From the NCBI GenBank assembly GCA_964436125.1, contig CAYTBT010000003.1, positions 80,034-144,033 of the forward strand: a DNA stretch of 64,000 bases, in the 5' to 3' direction. Positions 37,037 to 45,020 of the stretch are shown piece by piece. Origin of the DNA: CAYRFF01 sp964436125. GTDB taxonomy: Bacteria > Bacteroidota > Bacteroidia > Chitinophagales > Saprospiraceae. How positions within the stretch are numbered: the first letter of the stretch is position 1; the number at the start of each line of letters is the position of its first letter. The notes under the pieces are model-generated. The model worked only from the letters and a program-made list of their open reading frames with translations. It ran no database searches and had not been told where the DNA came from. The position numbers were made by a program, and so were the translations under genes.

Positions 37037-38022
37037 GCAATTAACCTTAGTAAGCGGCAATCAGTAAAAGGCAAACAGTAAATGGCGAATTTGCGAATGC
37101 GCGAATGCGCGAATTTGCGATTCAATTTTGAGCAAATACACAAAATTATTGACAAGCCCAACCTTTCAACTCTTCAACCTTTCAACTCTTCAACTTTACG
37201 ACTTCACAAATTTGCAACCTACAACATTGAACGAGAAAAGCGCAGCTCTTATCAAGTACCTCAATCAGCTAATGGCCAACAGCCAATGGCTAAGAGCTCG
37301 CCGTAGGCGCAGCCGGTAATCGGTAACAGGTAATCGGCTCATTGCTCATTGCTCATTGGAATACAACTATCTTCTCCATCAAAATTGAAACACTTAAACC
37401 ATTTTTCAACCCAACCTCAAATCAGCCAATGGCTAATGGCTAATAGCTAATAGCTAAATTGCGATTCTGCACCTCTGTCTTCAAGATGTTCCTTATCGAT
37501 TATGATAGACGAACGGCCGTCCATCTCTATGAAGCCTACGAGGAATCAGGGTTCAGGCGTCAGGCGAGAACAGAACGTTAATTTTCAACTCTTCAACCTC
37601 TCAACTCTTCAACTTCACAACTCTTCAACCTTTAAACTCTTCAACCTTTAAACTCTTCAACTCTTCAACTTTCAACAAAATAAGAATCATCTTTCTCAAT
37701 TACTTCAATCAGCCAATGGCCAAGAGCCAATGGCCAAGAGCTCCTTTACGACTTTGCGACTTCACAGTAAGTGCACAAAACAAAATCAATTTACATAATC
37801 AGCGAATCGCTGCCCTACTTACGACTTACGCCTAGCTACTCCGACGAAGCCGGCACCAGTTACCAGTCTCAAGTAACCAGTCACAAGATTAGACTTACGA
37901 CTCACGACTCTTTTACTTACGCCTGCGGCGAAGCCGCTTCGAGTCACGAGTTACGAGTCACCAGTCACCAGATTTTAAACTTTCCCCGCTGAATATTCTT
38001 CTATACTTAGAATTTTTATGTT
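37037..38022. repeat. Composite low-complexity repeat block
   Basis: About 1 kb without a gene, built of several short degenerate repeat families in blocks. GCGAATTT/GCGAATGC type lies at about 37083-37125. CAACTCTTCAACCTTT type lies at 37158-37200 and 37575-37680. AGCCAATGGCTAATAG type lies at 37262-37290, 37420-37455 and 37710-37740. GGTAATCGG and CTCATTG types lie at 37312-37360, and TTACGACTTACG with GAGTCACGAGTTACG types at 37820-37975. A hairpin GCGGC-GAA-GCCGC sits at about 37925-37937. The same families recur at 8.3, 41.7 and 60.7 kb. Phase-free stops make coding unlikely. Confidence 0.85.
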
Positions 38023-39540
38023 ATGAGTAAAGCACTGTTAATGATATTGGATGGATGGGGACTCGGGACAAAAAAGTCCGCTGATGCCATTCAACTCACC
38101 CACACACCATTCTTTGATTATTTGATGGAAAAATATCCGCATTCTACCCTGAAAACATTCGGCAATTATGTCGGATTGCCGGAAGGACAAATGGGAAATT
38201 CCGAGGTCGGCCACCTGAATATCGGAGCCGGGAGAATCGTATTTCAGGATTTGCTCCGCATCAACAATGACATCGAATCGGGAGAATTTTACGAGAATGA
38301 AACCCTCAATCAAGCATTTGCGGAAGCTGAAAAGGAAAATAAAACGGTGCACTTCATGGGCATTTTCAGCGATGGCGGCGTACACGGCCACATCAGGCAC
38401 CTTGAAGCCTTGCTGAAAGCCTCCGACAAGTACAAAATCAAGGAAAAATACGTCCATGCCTTCACCGACGGGCGCGACACGAGCCCTACCGGTGGTATTG
38501 ATTATTTCAAGGAGATGTTGCCGGTGTTCAAGGAGCACGATGCCCGGTTGGCAAGCGTTATAGGCCGGTATTATGCGATGGATCGCGACAATCGTATGAA
38601 TCGGGCGGCGCTTGCTTACAACCTGCTCGTCAAGGGCGAGGGCAAGTATTGCAAGGATATTCTCGACTGTATCCGGGTAGCTTACGCAAATGATGTTACG
38701 GATGAATTCCTGCCGGCTCTGCGTTGTCTGAATGGCAAGGAAGGGCTTATTGCCGATGGCGATCTTGTCATTTTCTATAATTTCAGGACGGACCGGCCGC
38801 GACAATTAACGAGTATGCTTACGCAAATGAATTATCCTGAACAGGGAACGAAGGCGCTGGACATCGATATGATTACGATGACGCAATATGAGAAAGATTT
38901 TAAGGGCATCAAGACCTTGTATTCCAAGGATGTGATTAAAAACTCGCTCGGTGAGCTTGTTTCCAATGCCGGCTTGACTCAGCTACGCATTGCGGAAACG
39001 GAAAAATTCCCTCATGTGACCTATTTCTTTTCGGGCGGTCGCGAAAAGGAATACGAAGGGGAAAAACGCATTCTCATCCCATCGCCGAAGGTCGCTACTT
39101 ACGATCTGCAGCCGGAAATGTCGGCTTACAAGGTGACGGATGCCTGCGTAGCGACGATTGAGGATGAGGCACCGGATTTTATCTGCCTCAACTTTGCCAA
39201 TCCCGATATGGTCGGTCACACGGGCGTATTGGAGGCAGCAAAGTATGCCTGTATGGTCATCGATCGATGTATGGGACAGGTTGTCCGTGCGGCATTGAAT
39301 AAGGATTACGGTATCATTATCATTGCCGATCATGGCAATGCCGATTATATGATTAATGAAGATGGCAGTCCCAATACCGCCCACACCAAGAATCTCGTTC
39401 CCTGCATTTATGTATCGAATGATGGTGTTTCAAGCAGTATGTCTGATGGTATTCTTGCGGATGTAGCCCCTACCCTATGTGAGATATTGGGATTGAAAAA
39501 AGCCGATGAAATGACCGGAAAAAGTCTGATAAACCGATGA
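38023..39540 (+). CDS. gpmI: 2,3-bisphosphoglycerate-independent phosphoglycerate mutase
   Basis: Glycolytic interconversion of 3- and 2-phosphoglycerate, Mn-dependent. 505 residues, the normal size. Alkaline-phosphatase-like domain metal ligands are seen in MILDGWG (Asp near residue 10), the catalytic Ser60 in QMGNSEVGHLNIGAGR, FTDGRDTSP, and IIADHGNADYM with NTAHTKNLVP near the end. The stop overlaps the next gene's ATG by 4 bp (ATGA). Confidence 0.97.
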   Translation: MSKALLMILDGWGLGTKKSADAIQLTHTPFFDYLMEKYPHSTLKTFGNYVGLPEGQMGNSEVGHLNIGAGRIVFQDLLRINNDIESGEFYENETLNQAFAEAEKENKTVHFMGIFSDGGVHGHIRHLEALLKASDKYKIKEKYVHAFTDGRDTSPTGGIDYFKEMLPVFKEHDARLASVIGRYYAMDRDNRMNRAALAYNLLVKGEGKYCKDILDCIRVAYANDVTDEFLPALRCLNGKEGLIADGDLVIFYNFRTDRPRQLTSMLTQMNYPEQGTKALDIDMITMTQYEKDFKGIKTLYSKDVIKNSLGELVSNAGLTQLRIAETEKFPHVTYFFSGGREKEYEGEKRILIPSPKVATYDLQPEMSAYKVTDACVATIEDEAPDFICLNFANPDMVGHTGVLEAAKYACMVIDRCMGQVVRAALNKDYGIIIIADHGNADYMINEDGSPNTAHTKNLVPCIYVSNDGVSSSMSDGILADVAPTLCEILGLKKADEMTGKSLINR

Positions 39541-40076
39541 GATTAATTTTGCTGATTTTTGTTGTTGCATTTTTGTCTTCTTGTATGTCTGAGCAGCAAG
39601 GCGGCTCCGGTCTTGCTAATCCGTATTTTGCATTGGACAGCTTTGTAAAGCAAGAGATTGCTTTTTATAAGGACAAGCGGCCTGTTTTGAAGAAAATTAT
39701 CATTCTCAATGGCAAAAAAGATACGATTTCTGTTGATTCGGTGGATTACGGGAAGCTCCTCGAACCATTGGAGGATTGTAATATTCATAAGCCTAATCTT
39801 ATCGGAAGTTATTCTATTGATTCTTCTTATGTGAAAGATACGCTTCACATTAATTATACTGCCAATAACGATAAACTTATCCTCAGAAACTTAAATGTCA
39901 GCTTCCTTGATGGAAAAGTGTCTAAGGTGGTCGCCATCAAAAACAGTGACGGTTTATTTTCGTATGCGTATCAGAAGCTTGTTTATATACCGCAGAAAAA
40001 ACTTGATATAAGGAAGGAATATAAAACGCTTTTTACGAGTAAGGACGACATTGAAATCATTTCCACATTTCAATAA
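39537..40076 (+). CDS. Uncharacterised lipoprotein downstream of gpmI
   Basis: 179 residues with a lipoprotein signal (MRLILLIFVVAFLSSC). The remainder is a mixed alpha/beta region with charged repeats (SYVKDTLHINYTANND, NVSFLDGKVSKVVAIKN) and no recognised motif. Coupled to gpmI by a 4-bp overlap. Likely periplasmic-facing. Function unknown. Confidence 0.8.
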   Translation: MRLILLIFVVAFLSSCMSEQQGGSGLANPYFALDSFVKQEIAFYKDKRPVLKKIIILNGKKDTISVDSVDYGKLLEPLEDCNIHKPNLIGSYSIDSSYVKDTLHINYTANNDKLILRNLNVSFLDGKVSKVVAIKNSDGLFSYAYQKLVYIPQKKLDIRKEYKTLFTSKDDIEIISTFQ

Positions 40077-40102
40077 AATCAGATTTTTTCAATTCTGAAC
40101 GG

Positions 40103-40340
40103 ATAATGTGACCTCGCCGAGGTCATTCCATCCTCTTTTGCCTGTGCTAACCTAATTTCGACCTCGCTGAGGTCTTTTCGGTTCGCAACCTTAATTATCA
40201 GAGATAATTTTAAATATTCGATTCTCATCGTTGTGATTTCTTCAATGTTATCTCTTTGGTCAGAATCGATCATGATTGCAGCGCAATCACATTAGGTTAG
40301 CCTCAGGTTTATGTAGATTGCCGACCTCGGAGAGGTCGCA
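40103..40340. repeat. REP/BIME cluster, left of RAYT gene
   Basis: Three palindromes GACCTCGNCGAGGTC-type at 40110-40124, 40160-40174 and 40323-40337, plus an 11-bp inverted pair GCTAACCTAAT (40146-40156) and ATTAGGTTAGC (40291-40301). The first 75 bp recur almost exactly (one mismatch) at 40862. These are REP-like units of the type moved by RAYT transposases. Confidence 0.85.
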
Positions 40341-40394
40341 TAGTCATAAGTTTCTATTATTTTTCATACATTAGTTTAACGAAAACATTTTATT

Positions 40395-40865
40395 ATGGCA
40401 GATGCTTATAGAAGAATTTATCTACATCTTGTCTTTGCAGTAGCGAATAGAAGGGCGCTCCTTGGATTGCAATGGAGAAATGAAGTATTTAAATATATCG
40501 CAGGAATACTCAATAATAAGGGGCACTATTCTTTAGCTATCAACGGATATAATGACCATATTCACATTTTCTTTGACTATAATGTGAATGAATTAGTTCC
40601 GGATTTAGTAAGGGAAATTAAAAAGTCATCCTCCAATTTTATCCGTAAAAAAAGGTTTACACGTTATAAATTCAATTGGCAGAATGGTTATGGCATTTTT
40701 TCTCATAGTAATGCTGAGAAAGGGAGGATTATTAACTATATAAGGAATCAAGAGGAACACCACAGAAAAATAACATTTAAAGAAGAATACTTAGAATTTC
40801 TTCGAGATTTCGAAATCGACTACAATTCTCAATACCTTTTAGATTTTTTTGATATCCGAGAATAA
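40395..40865 (+). CDS. REP-associated tyrosine transposase (RAYT, IS200/Y1 family)
   Basis: 156 residues of the Y1 HUH superfamily. The HUH motif is in GYNDHIHIFFDY and the catalytic Tyr in RIINYIRNQEEHHR. MADAYRRIYLHLVFAVANR is the usual N-terminus. RAYTs are single-copy domesticated relatives of IS200/IS605 transposases that cut and move REP palindromes. Two near-equal REP clusters bracket this gene (40103-40340 and 40862-41100), which is the classical arrangement. A full-length frame suggests activity. Confidence 0.92.
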   Translation: MADAYRRIYLHLVFAVANRRALLGLQWRNEVFKYIAGILNNKGHYSLAINGYNDHIHIFFDYNVNELVPDLVREIKKSSSNFIRKKRFTRYKFNWQNGYGIFSHSNAEKGRIINYIRNQEEHHRKITFKEEYLEFLRDFEIDYNSQYLLDFFDIRE

Positions 40866-41100
40866 TGTGACCTCGCCGAGGTCATTCCATCCACTTTTGC
40901 CTGTGCTAACCTAATTTCGACCTCGCTGAGGTCTTTTTGGCCTATACCTTTATTATCAGGGAATGGTATGATAAAGTTAAATCCATCTATCGTCCTTATA
41001 GCAAGCTTTTACTTTTTGGTATTATCCAATCGTGAATGCAGCGCAATCACATTAGGTTAGCTTCGGGATTAAGTACATTACCTACCTCGGAGAGGTCGCA
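40862..41100. repeat. REP/BIME cluster, right of RAYT gene
   Basis: REP palindromes at 40869-40883, 40919-40933 and 41083-41097 (first base changed), with the same GCTAACCTAAT/ATTAGGTTAGC pair (40905-40915, 41051-41061) as the left cluster and nearly the same total length (239 vs 238 bp). A decayed further unit begins at 41132 (palindrome 41138-41152). Confidence 0.85.
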
Positions 41101-41860
41101 TTTATCTTCTTTCCTTAACGATGTATGAGAATAATGTGGCCTCGCTAAGGTCATTTCATCCCTTTATGCCTGTGCTTAGTATAATCGGCTCACCCACGAG
41201 GCCAATGCAGGCTTACCGATTCTTTTCTACCGGTTCAAGGGATCGCTAAACTTGAAATGCGAAGCATTGAAAGATTGGTGAGCCCGGTTTTCTGAAAACA
41301 AACCACCCCGTCCGCCAGAGGCGGACACCCCTCCAATGGAGGGGAATTTTTGGGCGTAAGATCTGTGTGAAATTCGCATTAAATTTGCCATAAATTTGCA
41401 ATAATTTGCATGCTGTGTCGGGCTTTCAGCCCTTGCTGTCGTCTTATCTCTTGTTGGACTCAGCAATCCTTTGCCCACGCGCGTGGCTCGGCAGCTTACC
41501 GATTCCTTTCCCGTGTTCCACTTGTCACGATTTTTGGTCAAAAATCCCGCCAAGTGTTGTTTTGGTGCATCTATACCCAGGGTTCCACATTTCGCAAGCT
41601 CAATGCTCACCCTGGGCTTTGTTCTGTCGGGCTTTCAGCCCTTCTTGGCGAGTGGTCGGGAGACAGTAATTCTCAACTCTTCAACCCTTCAACTCTTCAA
41701 CTTTACGACTTTACAACTTCACGACTTAGCAACTTTGCCATAAGAGTACCCAACAAAATATTTAAGGTACTCAGCCAAGGGCTAAAGGCAGCCCTGACTT
41801 ACGACTTACGCCTTACGACTTTTTACTTATTCCTGCGGCGTAGCCGCCACCAGTTACGAG
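41101..41860. repeat. Repeat-rich spacer: twin hairpins, duplicated hairpin modules, low-complexity tail
   Basis: No gene. Two adjacent perfect hairpins GTCCGCC-AGA-GGCGGAC and CCCCTCC-AAT-GGAGGGG lie at 41310-41344 and are followed by AATTTTT. GGGCTTTCAGCCC occurs twice (41420-41432, 41629-41641). CCCAGGGT (41576-41583) pairs with ACCCTGGG (41609-41616). From 41676 on, CAACTCTTCAACCCTT-type text, TTTACGACTT and a CCTGCGGCG-AGCCGC hairpin repeat the families of 37.0-38.0 kb in the same order. Confidence 0.75.
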
Positions 41861-42862
41861 TTACGATATACCTTCAATTCTTACCGGGTATCGCGTATTG
41901 TATGAAAATATGCCGGCCTTCATCCTGCTGAAAAGGTATTGCCTTTGTTCTTTTCTTATGCGGGATCTGAATTCTGCTTTATTGACATCGGCTTGAATTT
42001 CCGTGGGTGGATATTGAAGAGCTTTCATGATTTCGGGGATGGTGGAATATTTCAATGTATTCTCTATCCGATATTCTTCAGCTATTGCAAATGAATGTAT
42101 CGCAGCAATAATCTGTGCTTGGATTTCCGGTGGAGCTTCATAGAATTTATTGACCGCAGCTTGCCCAATGGAACTATTTTCGGCATATGTCCAGCCTTCC
42201 ATCTGAATTTCCTCAGAATTATCGGCATCAACATTTACCATATCCTCGATGTAATCAAGCTCATACACTGCAAGGAAATCGGTCATAACTTCTACAGGAG
42301 ACTGAACAAGTTCTTCATAGCTGATGATATTAACATTATCAAGGGACAAAATATGTGCATTCGCCAGCAAATAAGATGCTGTAGCCCAATACAGGCTCAT
42401 ACCACGTCTCAGCATGGAATAAATCGTATCGTAGGGATTCCTTACAATGCCGGCCAGTTGAGGTGCCTTAAAATATTTCTTCATCAGCGGAAAGCAGAAA
42501 GCATTGGCCGGAGTCTTCTCCACCCAATGTATTTTCCCCTTCATCGCAGCCATTGTGTTAAAATACATCTCCGCGAATGTTTCCAGGCTGTGATATTCAG
42601 CTAAAATTCGTTTATCCAGATTTAGTGCCGCAAAATCAAGACTTAACTTCGGTTGAACGTAGAAGCGCATATCTTTAAAACCGCTGATAATAGCCGGCAA
42701 GTCGGAATTAATTTTGCGCTTTTTCCTTTCCCAGTCGTAATACAATTCGGGATAAATAAAAAGATTGCTCTCCGGTCCACAATAGATATCCGGATGCCGG
42801 TTAAGAATCTGGCACAATAAAGAACTGCCCGTACTGGGTGAGCAAGCAACAATGAGTTTCAT
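41861..42862 (-). CDS. PAPS-dependent sulfotransferase family protein
   Basis: 333 residues. The 5'-phosphosulfate loop is seen as SPSTGSSLLCQIL (8 onward) and the 3'-phosphate motif as GIVRNPYDTIYSMLRRG near 140, the two family signatures. HWVEKTPAN precedes the latter. Such enzymes transfer sulfate from PAPS to carbohydrates, lipids or proteins. The acceptor is unknown. It stands alone at the left edge of the copper/RM accessory region. Confidence 0.85.
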   Translation of the reverse strand: MKLIVACSPSTGSSLLCQILNRHPDIYCGPESNLFIYPELYYDWERKKRKINSDLPAIISGFKDMRFYVQPKLSLDFAALNLDKRILAEYHSLETFAEMYFNTMAAMKGKIHWVEKTPANAFCFPLMKKYFKAPQLAGIVRNPYDTIYSMLRRGMSLYWATASYLLANAHILSLDNVNIISYEELVQSPVEVMTDFLAVYELDYIEDMVNVDADNSEEIQMEGWTYAENSSIGQAAVNKFYEAPPEIQAQIIAAIHSFAIAEEYRIENTLKYSTIPEIMKALQYPPTEIQADVNKAEFRSRIRKEQRQYLFSRMKAGIFSYNTRYPVRIEGIS

Positions 42863-43498
42863 AATAGACTATCACGGATTAAAACAGGCGCAGAAGATAG
42901 GAAAATTTATTGGAAAGGAGCTTTTCGGCTGATGAATTAAGTCAGGATACTGATTAGGTCGTTATTTCATTGAGGAAAGATGAAGAGCTTTCCTTATACC
43001 GGCAGCTCAAAGATACACCTGATAAAAGCTGTACAGGATTGCGCATCTTGTATTTACAATGATAAAATTACCAATAAATATATCCAGAATACGCAATATT
43101 GTAATGTAAACATATACGATATGCGCAATAATGTGATTCTGTATAAGCTATACAGTAGAAAGATTTTAGAAATAATTTGGCCAATAAGAGGAAATATTGT
43201 AGGATTGCGTATATTTGAGAGTTACCTGCAAGCCAAAAGAACGAGCAGACAATATTGAAATAACGGGAATGAATGAATTTTTATTTTTGCCAACACACAT
43301 TTAAAACAATTTTTGCCCACCGCACAAATGGCACATTTGGTTTTTCCCAACGCTCAAGCCTATGCTTAAAAAACCAAAAGAGCCATTTTTTTCCAACGCT
43401 TCGACCATCAATTTGACAAAATACCATCAGACTCACAAAACAAATAAAACAGGAAAGCGTTTAAACCGTATAAGAAAAAATAGTACTTTTACACAAGA
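42863..43498. other. Intergenic edge of accessory region with long hairpin
   Basis: No supported gene. A 63-bp imperfect hairpin at 43326-43388 has outer arms AAATGGC/GCCATTT and inner arms TTTGGTTTTT/AAAAAACCAAA. The text CCAACGCT here and at 47680 hints at related cassette-boundary sequences on both sides of the copper genes. Confidence 0.5.
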
Positions 43499-43864
43499 AT
43501 GAAAAGACAGTATTACATATTATTCATTGTATTGTTGGGTTTCTTTTTGACACCAACACTGTCTTTTGCTTGTAGCAACCCTACAGAAAAAACGGAAAAA
43601 ACCTGTTGCGAAAAGGAAAATCCGTCAGACCAAAAAAAGGACTGTTGCAAAACAGGACATTTGCAAAACAACGGCAATGGACACGATTGCGATGGAAATT
43701 GCACCCACTCTTTTTGCCAATGTCCGGGTTTTCACTGCGCTGTTGTGATTCCCACAATATCCAATAAGCACATACATTTTGCTTTGAAGCAAAACTTTTC
43801 TGATAAAGAAGCCTATATTTCTTCGGGCTTTTATTCCATTTGGATACCCCCAAAAATAAGTTAA
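43499..43864 (+). CDS. Small secreted Cys-rich protein of copper-resistance locus
   Basis: 121 residues with signal peptide (MKRQYYILFIVLLGFFLTPT...) and twelve or so Cys after it in pairs (TCCEKE, DCCKTG, HDCDGNC, FCQCPGFHC). Cys-pair spacing suits thiophilic metal binding, so a periplasmic metal buffer is inferred. It opens a same-strand block of DUF3347, haem-binding and multicopper-oxidase genes. No characterised homologue is recognised. Confidence 0.7.
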   Translation: MKRQYYILFIVLLGFFLTPTLSFACSNPTEKTEKTCCEKENPSDQKKDCCKTGHLQNNGNGHDCDGNCTHSFCQCPGFHCAVVIPTISNKHIHFALKQNFSDKEAYISSGFYSIWIPPKIS

Positions 43865-43966
43865 ATTCCTATACGGACAGCCATAGGTACGTCCTTTTGT
43901 GAGCAAAATATGTTTTGCTTGCACTTTCTATTATCAAAATTTACAGGAATTTAAAATTTAAAAAAA

Positions 43967-44518
43967 ATGAAGTCATATATTTTAATGGTAGCTTTTACCG
44001 CTACCACATTTGTTGCTTGTGGCAACAATCAAAAATCAAACGAAACAGCGAATGTTGTGGAGCAAGTTTCAACAGAAACACAATATCAAAATGCAGGAAT
44101 AGAGGAAGTAATCACTTATTATCTGAGTTTAAAAAATGCATTGACATCCGATAATTCAGAAAAAGCTGCGAAAGCAGGCGGTAAGCTAAAAACTGCCTTG
44201 GTCAATCTTGGGAATCAAGAAATGACCAAAAAGCAACAAAAAGCTTATGACGACATTGCAGAAGCAGCGGAAGAAAATGCAGAGCATATTTCAGAAAACG
44301 GTGGAAAAATTGACCATCAGCGTGAGCACTTTCAGAGTTTGAGCGAAGGCATATATATCCTTGTCAAAGTCTTTGGAACTTCACAAACGCTGTACAAAGA
44401 TTATTGCCCGATGAAAGAATCCATTTGGTTAAGCAAGACTAAGGATATAAAAAATCCTTACTATGGCCAAAGTATGCTCTCTTGCGGAACGGTAAAAGAA
44501 ACCATCAGCAAGGAATAA
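43967..44518 (+). CDS. DUF3347 domain lipoprotein
   Basis: 183 residues, lipoprotein signal ending VAC (Cys18). The DUF3347 helical domain is seen as VITYYLSLKNALTSDNSEKAAK followed by YDDIAEAAEENAEHI. The C-terminal YCPM, WLSKTKDIKNPYYGQSMLSC carry candidate Met/Cys/His metal ligands. DUF3347 domains accompany Cus-type copper/silver efflux genes, so a metal-handling role is inferred. Confidence 0.85.
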   Translation: MKSYILMVAFTATTFVACGNNQKSNETANVVEQVSTETQYQNAGIEEVITYYLSLKNALTSDNSEKAAKAGGKLKTALVNLGNQEMTKKQQKAYDDIAEAAEENAEHISENGGKIDHQREHFQSLSEGIYILVKVFGTSQTLYKDYCPMKESIWLSKTKDIKNPYYGQSMLSCGTVKETISKE

Positions 44519-44528
44519 TACCGGGAAA

Positions 44529-45020
44529 ATGAACAAACGTAAAACCATTATCCTGATAGTGGTGGTTGCTTTTATCGTTATACAGTTTTTCAGACCTGAC
44601 CGGAACAATTCCGGTCAGGTTTATGAAAAAGCTATAACGCAACTCTACCCCATTCCGGATAACGTCAATCTCATATTACAGCAGTCCTGCGTGAATTGCC
44701 ATTCCAACAATACGGAATACCCTTGGTATGCCAAGGTGCAACCTGTTGGTTGGTTCCTGAACTACCATATCCGAAATGCAAAAGAGCAGTTAAACTTAGA
44801 TGAATTTGCGGAATATTCTGAAAGGAAACGCATCAACAAATTACGGTCAATAAGAGACCAGGTAAAGGACGGCGAAATGCCATTGTGGTCTTATACCCTG
44901 ATGCACGAAGAAGCCAAATTATCCGAAACAGAAAAATCGTTGTTAGTCGATTGGCTGAATACAACGATAGACAGCCTTAAAACAATACAGCGAAACAAAT
45001 ATTTAAAATACTTAAAATGA
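44529..45020 (+). CDS. Haem-binding domain (Haem_bd) protein with one CxxCH
   Basis: 163 residues: one N-terminal membrane anchor, then a CVNCH haem-binding motif (54-58) and conserved YPWYAKVQPVGWFLNYHI plus GEMPLWSYTLMH. This matches the Haem_bd domain, a small cytochrome-like protein of Bacteroidota that may pass electrons near the multicopper oxidase. Stop overlaps the next ATG by 4 bp, coupling the two. Confidence 0.88.
   Translation: MNKRKTIILIVVVAFIVIQFFRPDRNNSGQVYEKAITQLYPIPDNVNLILQQSCVNCHSNNTEYPWYAKVQPVGWFLNYHIRNAKEQLNLDEFAEYSERKRINKLRSIRDQVKDGEMPLWSYTLMHEEAKLSETEKSLLVDWLNTTIDSLKTIQRNKYLKYLK

Noticed and set aside
37150..37690. Short regular repeats resembling a CRISPR array
   Set aside because: Degenerate repeats with no fixed repeat-spacer spacing and no cas genes.
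38038..38805. 255-codon frame antisense to gpmI
   Set aside because: Shadow of gpmI codon bias. No family resemblance.
42980..43258. 92-codon frame on the plus strand
   Set aside because: No ribosome binding site, no motif, and it lies in AT-rich border DNA. Probably chance.
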